The notes: generated by a model not told the origin, from the sequence alone. A DNA stretch of 35,093 nt from Flavobacterium sp. (GCF_027483985.1 NZ_JAIXTJ010000004.1:1-35093), one strand, 5' to 3'. Numbered from the stretch's first letter, positions 17,426 through 25,796 are shown. Made by a program: numbers and translations.

Positions 17426-18583
17426 ATGAGTACAATTACAAATTTCACAAACTTAACTGAAGTTGCTCAACATTTCCGCAAGGATTTAATTGGAGACCAT
17501 CGACCTATGAAAGATTTAGTATTACTATTTGCTCATAACGCAAGCGGTAAAACAAGATTATCAATGGACTTTAGACAAATTGGAAAAACTTTCGATGCTG
17601 AAGGTAATATAACAAGTCGAGATACACTTTACTTCAATGCTTTTACAGAAGATTTGTTTTCTTGGAATAATGACTTAGAAAATGACACAGAAAGAACTCT
17701 TATTTTAAATTCTGATTCAGCATTTTTTAATGGTTTACGTGAATTAGAGTTAGATGCAAAAATAGAATCATTCTTAAATAATTATGTTGATTTGAAGTTT
17801 GATATTAATTATGATGAATCAATAGTAACATTCTCAAGAAGTATTCTTGTTGATGGAAACGAACAAACTATTTCAAATATTAAAATATCTCGGGGCGAAG
17901 AAACTCTTTTTATTTGGTGCTTTTTTATGGCTATTTGTCAATTAGCAATTGATAAAGATCCAGCCTACAATTGGGTGAAATATATATATATTGATGACCC
18001 TATATCATCACTAGATGAAAATAATGCTATAGCGATAGCCTGCGATTTATGCAGTTTATTGACAAGTTTGGGTAATGAAATTAAAACTGTAATTTCTACA
18101 CATCATAGTTTATTCTTTAATGTTCTTTATAATGAATTTGGTAGAAAAGTAAAAAACAAAAAATACTTCTTACATAATAAAGGTGCTAATGGATATGCTT
18201 TGCAGGATACAAATGACACACCATTTTTTCATCATATAGCTACGCTTAACGAACTTAAAAATATAGTTGATAAGCAAAGTGATGAGAATCCTCCTAAAAT
18301 TTACACCTTTCATTTTAATGCCTTAAGAAGCGTATTGGAAAAAACGGCAACATTTTTTGGTTACGACAAAATTGATAAATGTATTGACGGCTTGGATGAT
18401 GAAGTTCTTTTTGAAAGGGCGTTACAATTATTTAGTCACGGTAAGTATTCAATATTTGATCCAGTAGAAATGGGTGATGATAATAAAGAACTTTTTATTC
18501 GAATCTTTAGTGGATTCACTGGAAAATATACATTTTATTTTCCCAAAATCTTTAATGAAGCTAATCTAACAGAAACAGCATAA
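17426..18583 (+). CDS. prrC: PrrC-type anticodon nuclease (tRNA-cleaving suicide defence enzyme)
   Basis: The 385-aa protein matches E. coli PrrC in size, order of motifs and location inside a type I R-M operon. The N-terminal ABC-ATPase shows Walker A AHNASGKT (36-43), the block YFNAFTEDLFSWNNDLEND (69-87, the characteristic PrrC-like segment), a degenerate signature ISRGEE (154-159), Walker B YIYIDDPISSLDE (186-198) and the switch histidine in STHHSLFF (224-231). The C-terminal half carries R301-x3-E305 and H338, the same spacing pattern as the anticodon nuclease triad R320, E324, H356 of E. coli PrrC. PrrC is kept latent by the R-M complex and released when a phage inhibits restriction, then cuts tRNA-Lys in the anticodon loop. 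The tRNA target here is unknown. Confidence 0.9.
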   Translation: MSTITNFTNLTEVAQHFRKDLIGDHRPMKDLVLLFAHNASGKTRLSMDFRQIGKTFDAEGNITSRDTLYFNAFTEDLFSWNNDLENDTERTLILNSDSAFFNGLRELELDAKIESFLNNYVDLKFDINYDESIVTFSRSILVDGNEQTISNIKISRGEETLFIWCFFMAICQLAIDKDPAYNWVKYIYIDDPISSLDENNAIAIACDLCSLLTSLGNEIKTVISTHHSLFFNVLYNEFGRKVKNKKYFLHNKGANGYALQDTNDTPFFHHIATLNELKNIVDKQSDENPPKIYTFHFNALRSVLEKTATFFGYDKIDKCIDGLDDEVLFERALQLFSHGKYSIFDPVEMGDDNKELFIRIFSGFTGKYTFYFPKIFNEANLTETA

Positions 18584-18585
18584 TA

Positions 18586-20220
18586 ATGACAAATAAAGAC
18601 CAACAACAACTGGGTAAAACTCTTTGGAATATTGCAAACGATTTAAGAGGTGCAATGAATGCAGATGATTTCCGTGATTATATGCTTTCCTTTCTTTTCT
18701 TAAGGTATTTGTCGTACAACTATGAAGAAGCGGCAAAGAAAGAATTAGGCAAGGACTATCCAAACTTGCCTGAAACGGACAAGACAACGCCACTTTCAGT
18801 ATGGTATGCATCCAATAAAGATGAAGTAGAGGATTTTGAACAACAGATGCGTAGAAAAGTTCATTATGTTATCGAACCAGCCCACTTGTGGAGTAACATT
18901 AGCGAAATGGCTCGTACCCAAAACTCCGAGTTATTAGTAACACTTGAATCAGGTTTTCGATACATAGAGAACGAATCTTTTGAAAGTGCTTTTCAAGGCT
19001 TATTTTCTGAAATCAATTTGAATTCTGAAAAACTAGGAAAAACTTCTGCCGAAAGAAACAAGAAACTCTGCACAATCATTCAGAAAATTGCGGAAGGCAT
19101 AGCGGAATTCTCTGCCGACTCAGATACTTTGGGAGATGCTTATGAATATTTAATTGGTGAATTTGCAGCAGGAAGTGGTAAAAAAGCAGGTGAGTTTTAT
19201 ACACCTCAACAAATTTCAACCATATTATCTGAAATTGTAACCTTAGACAGTCAAGAACCAAAGACAGGAAAGAAAGGGAAATTAGACAAAGTTTTTGATA
19301 TGGCTTGTGGTTCTGGATCTTTATTGTTGAACGTAAGAAAACGTATTAAAGATGCGGGCGGAAGTGTAGGTAAAATATATGGACAAGAAAAAAACATTAC
19401 CACCTACAATCTTGCTCGAATGAATATGTTGTTGCACGGAATGAAAGACACCGAGTTTGAAATATTTCACGGAGACACATTAGAAAATCAATGGGATGTT
19501 CTTAACGAAATGAATCCAAGTAAAAAGACAGAGTTTGATGCAATTGTTGCCAATCCTCCATTTAGTTTACGTTGGGAACCAACAGATACTTTAGCCGAAG
19601 ATTTTCGTTTTAAGAGTTATGGATTAGCTCCTAAATCAGCTGCTGATTTTGCTTTCTTATTGCACGGCTTTCATTTCTTAGGTAAAGAAGGAACAATGGC
19701 AATCATACTACCACACGGTGTATTATTCCGTGGCGGTGCTGAAGAACGAATCAGAACAAAGCTTTTGAAAGACAATCACATTGATACAGTTATTGGCTTA
19801 CCATCAAACTTATTCTACTCAACAAGTATTCCAGTTTGTATTTTAGTTTTGAAAAAATGTAAAAAGCACGATGATGTTTTGTTTATTAACGCCAGCGAAC
19901 ATTACGAGAAAGGGAAAAAGCAAAACACTCTACGAGATAATGAAGATATAGACCAACCTAACGACATTCGAAAAATAGTTGCGACCTATCAATTCAGACC
20001 TGAATATATTGAAAGATATGCCCGAAGAGTATCAATGGATGAAATTGAAAAGAACGCATACAACTTAAATATATCAAGATATGTAAGTACATCATTAGAT
20101 GAAGTAAAAATTGATTTAAAAGAAGTTAATGCAAAATTGACAACTATCAATGAAAGTATAAAAACGAATACAGACAAACATAATGAGTTTTTGAAAGAGT
20201 TGGGTTTACCAACAATTTAA
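18586..20220 (+). CDS. hsdM: Type I restriction-modification methyltransferase subunit
   Basis: The 544-aa N6-adenine methyltransferase starts with the HsdM N-terminal helical domain (DQQQLGKTLWNIANDLRGAMNADDFRDYML, which is 30 residues long and begins near residue 5). It then shows AGEFYTPQ (~201-208), SAM-binding motif I DMACGSGSLLL (~238-248) and catalytic motif IV NPPF (323-326). Length is typical for the type IC group. It starts 2 nt after prrC, so it belongs to the same operon, placed last. With HsdS it protects host DNA. With HsdR it restricts unmodified DNA. PrrC is probably silenced by binding this complex. Confidence 0.96.
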   Translation: MTNKDQQQLGKTLWNIANDLRGAMNADDFRDYMLSFLFLRYLSYNYEEAAKKELGKDYPNLPETDKTTPLSVWYASNKDEVEDFEQQMRRKVHYVIEPAHLWSNISEMARTQNSELLVTLESGFRYIENESFESAFQGLFSEINLNSEKLGKTSAERNKKLCTIIQKIAEGIAEFSADSDTLGDAYEYLIGEFAAGSGKKAGEFYTPQQISTILSEIVTLDSQEPKTGKKGKLDKVFDMACGSGSLLLNVRKRIKDAGGSVGKIYGQEKNITTYNLARMNMLLHGMKDTEFEIFHGDTLENQWDVLNEMNPSKKTEFDAIVANPPFSLRWEPTDTLAEDFRFKSYGLAPKSAADFAFLLHGFHFLGKEGTMAIILPHGVLFRGGAEERIRTKLLKDNHIDTVIGLPSNLFYSTSIPVCILVLKKCKKHDDVLFINASEHYEKGKKQNTLRDNEDIDQPNDIRKIVATYQFRPEYIERYARRVSMDEIEKNAYNLNISRYVSTSLDEVKIDLKEVNAKLTTINESIKTNTDKHNEFLKELGLPTI

Positions 20221-20332
20221 AAAGCTTAAAATTTTTAAACAAATGAGGGAAACCGTAAAAATATAAAGTTAAAAATGATTTTATTTGAAAAAAGTTAAAA
20301 ATAATATATCAGGAAGCTAAAATATTTATAAT

Positions 20333-22363
20333 TTGGAAAACCTTAAAATAAACATCATCCCATTCCAACATCCTTCATTACAGAAAGAGTTTGGTTTTTA
20401 TAAAGAAAAAAAAGAAGGCTACTATCCTATTCATAGAACAGAGTTGCCTAACGAATTATGGGACACGCAAAAAGAGGAAATAGTAAAATCAAAGTATTAC
20501 TACACCAATTTTATAGACACAATTGATTGTGATTTTAAAACTAAAGTAGATTTTGCATACAATGCAAAGTTTGCCAAGCATTATTATACGCATTCAGTAT
20601 ATAAACATTTTGCAAATATTTCCGATGTAATACAATTAAATTATGTAAAAGATATTGAAGTTTGGTTTTTAGATACTGCGTCAAGTACTAAAGACTATAA
20701 TAACTATAAAGTTTTCACTTTAAAAATAGAATATTCAGCATTAACAAAAAGTCCTGCTCTACTACTATCCTATGATGGAAATTCTAAAGTAGCAACAACA
20801 AGCATTGATAAAATAGAAATGCCATCAAACTATTTTAAAACAGTGATCTACAACAATGAAATATTCAAATTCGATTCACTTTCAGAAGATGCAAAGCAAA
20901 ATTTAATAAATGTATATCCGCTACTCAACATACCTATAAAAAATCATTTACACATACCACACGACAAACCTAAAAAAGGCAACAGATACTTACCTTACTT
21001 CAACTACATTAACGATTTTTATAATAACTATCTAAATACGGAAGCTTTTAGAAGTATCGTACCATTAGATAAAAATGGATTTTTTACAATTCCAGAAAAC
21101 GAAGTCTATCATACCAATTACAAATCAAACAATTTAAGATTTTATAATAATACTGAAATTGATCCTAAAGTAGGAATGAAAAAAATAGGACCATACAAAC
21201 CAAGTCCTCATCCAAATGTGCAGTTTTTCTTCATTTACCACAAACCAGACCGCAAAGAATATGTTGCCAAATTATATGATTATTTTTTAAATGGTTACAA
21301 AGGTTTTTTTCCATCATTAAAAAATCATATAAAGCAACCATTTTTTATGGATGATAAAAATAGTAGTTTAGGATTTGAAAGTCCTGCAACAGCAATCAAA
21401 GAATTAAAAATACATTTAATCAATTTAGAAAAAACACCAAACACAAGATATGTAGCAATCTACATAAGTCCAATTCACAAAGAAGACCAAGACAACAAAC
21501 AATTATACTACCAAGTAAAAGAGGAACTACTAAAACACGAAATAACCTCACAAGTAATATTTAAAGAAAGTATTAATAATAACTATTTTGGTGCTTTTTT
21601 AGAGAACATTACTCCTGCCTTATTAGCAAAAATAGATGGCATTCCTTGGCGATTAGATAGAGATTTAAAACAAGAATTAATAGTTGGTGTGGGTGCTTTT
21701 AAATCAGCAGAAAGCAATACCAGATATGTAGGTAGTGCATTTTGCTTTACCAATAAAGGAGAGTTTAAAGGATTTGATTGTTTCAGAGATAATGAAATCG
21801 AATTAATAGCTGGTGCAATAGGAAAACAAATCTTAAAATTTATTGTTGATAATAGCAACGATGTAGAAAGATTAATAATCCACTACTACAAACCAATGGG
21901 AAAAGAAGAAATTGACCCAATCCAAAAAGTATTAAACAAACTAAATATTGATGTTCCAATAATCATTATCACAATCAATAAAACAGAAGCTAATGATTAC
22001 GTAGCATTCGACACAAGCAGTCCAGAATTAATGCCATTAAGCGGAACCATAATAGAAATTGCAAAGCTAAAATACTTACTATTCAATAACACTAAATACA
22101 GTCAAGACGGCAAAGCGTTTGATTATCCTTTTCCTGTAAAATTAACCTTGAACTGCACAGACGACGAATATTTAAACGACATTCCAACAGTTAAAGAGTT
22201 AATAGATCAAGTATATCAATTCAGCCGAATGTATTGGAAATCAATAAAACAACAAAACCTACCAGTAACCATAAAATACCCTGAAATGGTAGCCCAAATA
22301 TTTCCACACTTCGAAGGAGACAAACTACCCGATTTCGGTAAAAATAACCTTTGGTTTTTGTAA
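20333..22363 (+). CDS. Prokaryotic Argonaute with apparently dead PIWI catalytic site
   Basis: The 676-aa protein starts at a TTG (an in-frame stop lies 15 nt upstream and no ATG is available). MID/PIWI features are clear. The MID pocket region has LYYQVKEELL (391-400) and Q407. LLAKIDGIPWRL (430-441) is the hallmark (A)KxGGxPW-type segment. VYQFSRMYWKS (627-637) and LPVTIKYPEMVAQ (643-655) match the PIWI C-terminus, and the protein ends in hydrophobic LWFL, as Argonautes do. The expected catalytic aspartates look lost: VGVG at 451-454 in place of VGxD, HYYK at 517-520 in place of HRDG-like, and E651 at the final D/H position. About 350 N-terminal residues are present, more than in short pAgos. 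It follows hsdM by 112 nt. Confidence 0.88.
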   Translation: MENLKINIIPFQHPSLQKEFGFYKEKKEGYYPIHRTELPNELWDTQKEEIVKSKYYYTNFIDTIDCDFKTKVDFAYNAKFAKHYYTHSVYKHFANISDVIQLNYVKDIEVWFLDTASSTKDYNNYKVFTLKIEYSALTKSPALLLSYDGNSKVATTSIDKIEMPSNYFKTVIYNNEIFKFDSLSEDAKQNLINVYPLLNIPIKNHLHIPHDKPKKGNRYLPYFNYINDFYNNYLNTEAFRSIVPLDKNGFFTIPENEVYHTNYKSNNLRFYNNTEIDPKVGMKKIGPYKPSPHPNVQFFFIYHKPDRKEYVAKLYDYFLNGYKGFFPSLKNHIKQPFFMDDKNSSLGFESPATAIKELKIHLINLEKTPNTRYVAIYISPIHKEDQDNKQLYYQVKEELLKHEITSQVIFKESINNNYFGAFLENITPALLAKIDGIPWRLDRDLKQELIVGVGAFKSAESNTRYVGSAFCFTNKGEFKGFDCFRDNEIELIAGAIGKQILKFIVDNSNDVERLIIHYYKPMGKEEIDPIQKVLNKLNIDVPIIIITINKTEANDYVAFDTSSPELMPLSGTIIEIAKLKYLLFNNTKYSQDGKAFDYPFPVKLTLNCTDDEYLNDIPTVKELIDQVYQFSRMYWKSIKQQNLPVTIKYPEMVAQIFPHFEGDKLPDFGKNNLWFL

Positions 22364-22433
22364 CCAAACCAACAGATTTATTTCTCCAAAAAAAAAGTGC
22401 TATAGTTTAAATTTTAATAAAAAAAATATAAAT

Positions 22434-22883
22434 ATGTCATTAGAAAAAAGCTATTACTCGGTTCAACATAATCAAATGATTTCTTTGGATGATTTTATCT
22501 TTAACAATTTCTCACTACCAATTAGATTTAGAAGAGAAGAAGCACTTACAAAATTTTTTGAATTAATCAATTTAAAGGATAATCAATCTACGATTAAATT
22601 AATTTATCATAATCATCATATTGAAAGAGATTTTGATAGCGGTGTAATACAAGAATTTGATGTGTTTCCAAAAAGAGTTTTGTTTCAAGTTGTGAATGGA
22701 AAAGTCGAAATTGATTGGACAAATTGGATCAATGAAACTAGAGAATATACTAACGAAGGCGAAGTTAATTTCGGTAAATTAGTCAAAGCTAAACTTCCAA
22801 ATGGAAATATAGGTGAAGTTTATAGTGATAAAATATGCCGAAAATTAAATATTGAATACGATTACTTTGATTGGGAAGATTAA
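22434..22883 (+). CDS. Uncharacterised 149-aa protein downstream of the Argonaute
   Basis: The ATG lies 70 nt after the Argonaute stop. The protein is acidic and soluble, with no signal peptide or membrane segment. It has an N-terminal SVQHNQMISLDDFIFNNFSLPIRFRREEALTKF and a C-terminal half that looks beta-rich (KLVKAKLPNGNIGEVYSDKICRKLNIEYDYFDWED). The histidine-rich IYHNHHIERDFDSG (~60-73) is suggestive but fits no nuclease motif I know. Its position makes it a candidate partner of the Argonaute or a cargo gene of its own. I do not recognise the family. Confidence 0.7.
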   Translation: MSLEKSYYSVQHNQMISLDDFIFNNFSLPIRFRREEALTKFFELINLKDNQSTIKLIYHNHHIERDFDSGVIQEFDVFPKRVLFQVVNGKVEIDWTNWINETREYTNEGEVNFGKLVKAKLPNGNIGEVYSDKICRKLNIEYDYFDWED

Positions 22884-22982
22884 TTTTTTTATTTCATTTT
22901 AAATTACAACCTAAATCAGAATACTTTTTTTTATTAAGAAAATTAATTAGGTTTACAAACTAAGAATTTAAAAGTACACGCA

Positions 22983-23522
22983 TTGAATAATTTACCAATA
23001 TACAATACAGAACAAACAGCTGAAGAAATAAAAACCCAATACTTATTTGAAAGTGTAGGAGAAAAAACAATAATCAAAGCTATTGAATATACTCCTGTAG
23101 CAAATATGGGAGGAAGAACAGTATATAATTTAGGCTTTGGCGATTATGATGAAGCATTAGGCACAATAGTTGATGATGTAAATAGTAATAATGGAGATAT
23201 ATACATAGTATTCAATACAGTATTAAGTACAGTACCTTTGTTTTTTGCAATAAACGAAGATGCTGTAATTCTTGTAAGTGGTAGTGATAGTCACGATGAG
23301 TTTATAAATGATTGTTTACCTACTTGCAAAAAGAAATGTATAGAACATTGTAAAAACTATCAAAGACGAATTAAAACATATAGATATTATGTGGATAAAA
23401 ACTTTGAAGAATTAAGTGTAGATTATATCTTCTTTGGACGTAATAAAAGTAAAGCAAATACGTTTGTACAATACATACCAAAACACGAATACGATGATAT
23501 TTTGGTTTATAAGAAAAAATAA
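22983..23522 (+). CDS. DUF6934-family protein (unknown function)
   Basis: The 179-aa protein starts at TTG 22983, giving MNNLPIYNTEQTAEEIKTQY. The core YNLGFGDYDEALGTIVDDVNSNNGDIYIVFNTVLS (~45-80) with GSDS at ~98-101 matches the FGD...NNGD...TV...GS pattern of DUF6934 proteins, common in Bacteroidota. A cysteine-rich stretch CLPTCKKKCIEHC (~109-121) is unusual. No ATG lies near the conserved start, which supports TTG. It is followed by a 56-aa gene that has its own promoter inside this gene's 3' end. Such gene pairs suggest a toxin-antitoxin-like unit, but that is inference. Confidence 0.72.
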   Translation: MNNLPIYNTEQTAEEIKTQYLFESVGEKTIIKAIEYTPVANMGGRTVYNLGFGDYDEALGTIVDDVNSNNGDIYIVFNTVLSTVPLFFAINEDAVILVSGSDSHDEFINDCLPTCKKKCIEHCKNYQRRIKTYRYYVDKNFEELSVDYIFFGRNKSKANTFVQYIPKHEYDDILVYKKK

Positions 23523-23532
23523 TATAACTTTG
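23501..23532 (+). promoter_or_regulatory. Bacteroidota promoter for the 56-aa gene
   Basis: TTTG (23501-23504) and TAACTTTG (23525-23532) are separated by 20 nt, matching the -33 TTTG / -7 TAnnTTTG arrangement. The promoter lies at the 3' end of the DUF6934 gene and leaves a leader of about 40-45 nt before the ATG at 23583. Confidence 0.72.
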
Positions 23533-23582
23533 CAAAACATTAAGTACTTGTTATTTAATTAAATACTAATACACAGACAATT

Positions 23583-23753
23583 ATGGAAACTACAAAAACA
23601 ACTGTAAAAGCTTCTAAGGTTATTTCTATGTCTGCTAAGACAAAAGAAAAGATTGCTACTGTTGCTGCTTCTCTTAAAGGTAAAGAACTATTTACTGATA
23701 AGATAGAATTAGCAAAGAAAACACTTAGTGAATTAAAATCACTTCCTATTTAA
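23583..23753 (+). CDS. Small basic 56-aa protein, partner of the DUF6934 gene
   Basis: The protein starts METTKTTVKASKVISMSAKT and ends SELKSLPI. It is lysine-, threonine- and alanine-rich, apparently two amphipathic helices, with no cysteine and no membrane segment. Support for it being real: a good promoter with proper spacing, codon use without rare interruptions and a strong terminator 26 nt after its stop. It therefore has its own transcription unit. Adjacency to the DUF6934 gene suggests an antitoxin or small regulator; no family is recognised. Confidence 0.72.
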   Translation: METTKTTVKASKVISMSAKTKEKIATVAASLKGKELFTDKIELAKKTLSELKSLPI

Positions 23754-23779
23754 GATACAATAGTTATAACATAAATAAC

Positions 23780-23814
23780 AATCGGTTTAGAAATCTCTAA
23801 GCCGATTTTTTTTT
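23780..23814 (+). terminator. Rho-independent terminator after the 56-aa gene
   Basis: A 12-bp stem (AATCGGTTTAGA at 23780-23791 with TCTAAGCCGATT at 23796-23807, one G-T pair) has a 4-nt AATC loop and is followed by a run of T. Confidence 0.9.
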
Positions 23815-23862
23815 GATTTATTTTAATTATTTAATTTAGTACTTATTTAAATTAAGTAGCTG

Positions 23863-25005
23863 ATGGAAAATACAATACTCACAAGACAAGAACTTTACGA
23901 TTTAGTTTGGGAAAATCCATTATCTAAATTAGCAAAGAAATACAACCTCTCTGATAATGGCTTAAGAAAAGTTTGCAAAAAACTAGACGTACCATTACCA
24001 AAAAATGGCTATTGGCAAAAAATTCAATACAACAAAAAGGTAAGCAAAGAAAAACTACCAGTAAACAATACAGTAGAAACCTCAATAACTTTAAAATTTA
24101 GAGACAATTCTGAAACAATTATAAATGGAGAAGGAAACGAATTAAATCATCTAACCAAAGAATTACAAAACGTTCTAAAAGAAACTATTGTATTTCCAGA
24201 AAAATTAACAAGACCACATCAGTTAATTATTGATGCTAAAAACGACCTAAAAACAAAAGAACCTTCTTATCAGCATAATATAAAAGGACTTTTAAATACT
24301 TCCACCGGCATTCTCAATATTACTGTAGCACCACCAAGTGTAAAAAGAGCATTACTATTTATGGATGTTTTTATAAAAGCATTACAAAAAAGAGGTCATA
24401 AAATAACTGTAAAAGAAGGAACCAAAATAGTAATTGACAATATTGAGATGGGTATTGGTCTAAGAGAAAGATTAAAAAGAAAAATTGTCAAAGGCACATA
24501 TTATGACTCAACAGAACTTTATCCTTCAAATATTTTATCCCTTAGTTTATATGTTTACCCTGCAAAAGATTGGACAGATACTGACACAAGTAAATTAGAA
24601 GATAAAATTCCAAACATAATTGCCAAATTGGAATTACAAGCTATTGAAGAAAAACGGAAAGCTATTGAAAGAGAACTTTGGCACATCGAATACGAACGTC
24701 AGCGAAAAATTGAAGAAGATTTTAAAGCAAGAAAAGAACAAGAAAAAATCAAAACCAAAAAGTTATTTTCTGATGCTGAGAAATTCGATAAAGCAACAAT
24801 ATACAGAAACTATATAGCAGCAACAGAACAAAAAGCAATCCAAGAAAATAACCTCACAGAAGAACTAAAAGACTGGATAAAATGGGCAAACGAAAAAGCC
24901 GATTGGTTCGATCCGTTTACAAATAAAGAAGATGAATTATTAAATGATAACGACAGAGAAGAATTCCATAAACCAAAACAACCCAACAACTATTACAGAT
25001 TTTAA
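23863..25005 (+). CDS. HTH-like, coiled-coil protein of unknown function
   Basis: The 380-aa protein opens with LTRQELYDLVWENPLSKLAKKYNLSDNGLRKVCKKLDVPLPKNGYWQKIQ (about residues 6-55), a widespread N-terminal motif that reads like a helix-turn-helix followed by a short wing. A middle beta-containing region follows (~150-245), then a charged coiled coil (~250-310, rich in E-K-R-Q) and a short tail. Proteins with this N-terminus are scattered across bacteria, often in variable regions, and have no established role. It lies 109 nt after the small gene, beyond its terminator, so it is independently transcribed. Confidence 0.7.
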   Translation: MENTILTRQELYDLVWENPLSKLAKKYNLSDNGLRKVCKKLDVPLPKNGYWQKIQYNKKVSKEKLPVNNTVETSITLKFRDNSETIINGEGNELNHLTKELQNVLKETIVFPEKLTRPHQLIIDAKNDLKTKEPSYQHNIKGLLNTSTGILNITVAPPSVKRALLFMDVFIKALQKRGHKITVKEGTKIVIDNIEMGIGLRERLKRKIVKGTYYDSTELYPSNILSLSLYVYPAKDWTDTDTSKLEDKIPNIIAKLELQAIEEKRKAIERELWHIEYERQRKIEEDFKARKEQEKIKTKKLFSDAEKFDKATIYRNYIAATEQKAIQENNLTEELKDWIKWANEKADWFDPFTNKEDELLNDNDREEFHKPKQPNNYYRF

Positions 25006-25035
25006 CCTAAAAAAGTAGTACTTAATAGAAACAAC

Positions 25036-25172
25036 TGCTAGTAACGGTGGTTTTGCGCTATTGGGGCAGTTGTGGTAAATAGACGTTAAATCTTGTTTTT
25101 GAACTAATCAACAAAGCAGAAAGTACGCTGCTCTTAAATCCCCAACAGACGCAAAGCCAGCCGTTACTAGCA
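25036..25172. repeat. Inverted repeat A, attC-like geometry
   Basis: TGCTAGTAACGG (25036-25047) is exactly inverted at 25161-25172. The arms extend inward imperfectly (tggttttgcg against cgcaaagccag), giving about 22-bp arms around ~90 nt. The overall size and the TAAC...GTTA ends resemble integron attC sites, but the exact GTTRRRY core is not present. Confidence 0.6.
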
Positions 25173-25382
25173 ATTGTAAACCTCCGCATCACGTTTACGT
25201 TAAATACAACATTTATCTTTCCGCATAACTTCTTCCGAAACCAAACTGACGCAGACAATCGAACCGCATAAAAAGAAATAGGAAGTATTTTCATATTGAC
25301 ATTGTAAGTATAAAAATTGCTTTAAGTGTTTATTTTTTTTTTGGTTAAAGCAATTTTCTATACCCACAATCCCAATAGTGCC

Positions 25383-25575
25383 AGTAAGAGTATTCTTTTT
25401 TATTTGCCACAAAACCCCAAGTCATTGGCTTTCCGTCTGCTTGATACCTAGCGTTTTCAAAACATTAATTGTAGTAACATTCAAGTTTTATCTTTCTATT
25501 TACGTGCAGGCATCAAGCAGCCAAGAAAACCAATCAGAACAACCCAATAAGCAAATAAAAAAGAATACCCTTACT
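25383..25575. repeat. Inverted repeat B
   Basis: GTATTCTTTTTTATTTGC (25390-25407) is exactly inverted as GCAAATAAAAAAGAATAC (25551-25568). The arms extend outward with one mismatch and inward with scattered matches (CTGCTTGAT near 25437 against ATCAAGCAG near 25511). The whole could fold into a long imperfect hairpin of about 190 nt. Confidence 0.75.
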
Positions 25576-25614
25576 TCGAGCTTCTGCCAGCGCACTAGGA
25601 AAGAGTTTTCATTG

Positions 25615-25704
25615 TTTTTTGAAGATGCCATAACATTTCCGAATAACATTTTGATAAAATTGAAAAACCTCATTTCGAAGGAACAATAAGGCATCCTCAA
25701 AAAT
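25615..25704. repeat. Inverted repeat C
   Basis: The 15-nt arm TTTTTTGAAGATGCC (25615-25629) is inverted at 25690-25704 with mismatches. It lies between repeats B and D. Confidence 0.5.
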
Positions 25705-25716
25705 CAAATTTGCCCA

Positions 25717-25796
25717 CAAGAGTATAGTTTTTCATTTGCCAGAACCACAAATTATAAATCAACATTCCGATAAGCAAATAAAAAACTACACACTTG
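25717..25796. repeat. Inverted repeat D, related to B
   Basis: Arms of 23 nt at 25717-25739 and 25774-25796 match at 20 of 23 positions. The right arm begins GCAAATAAAAAA, as in B, and both B and D are followed by a CTGCCAnCGCACTAGG segment (25584-25599 and 25805-25820). B and D therefore look like two diverged copies of one mobile or structural unit. Confidence 0.6.

Noticed and set aside
20333..22363. Active DNA- or RNA-slicing Argonaute
   Set aside because: The positions expected to hold catalytic aspartates read as G454, Y519 and E651.
25378..25700. Overlapping open frames on both strands in the repeat tract (103 aa plus, 66 aa minus)
   Set aside because: They are spanned by the long inverted repeats, overlap each other, show no family resemblance, and their boundaries follow the repeat arms.
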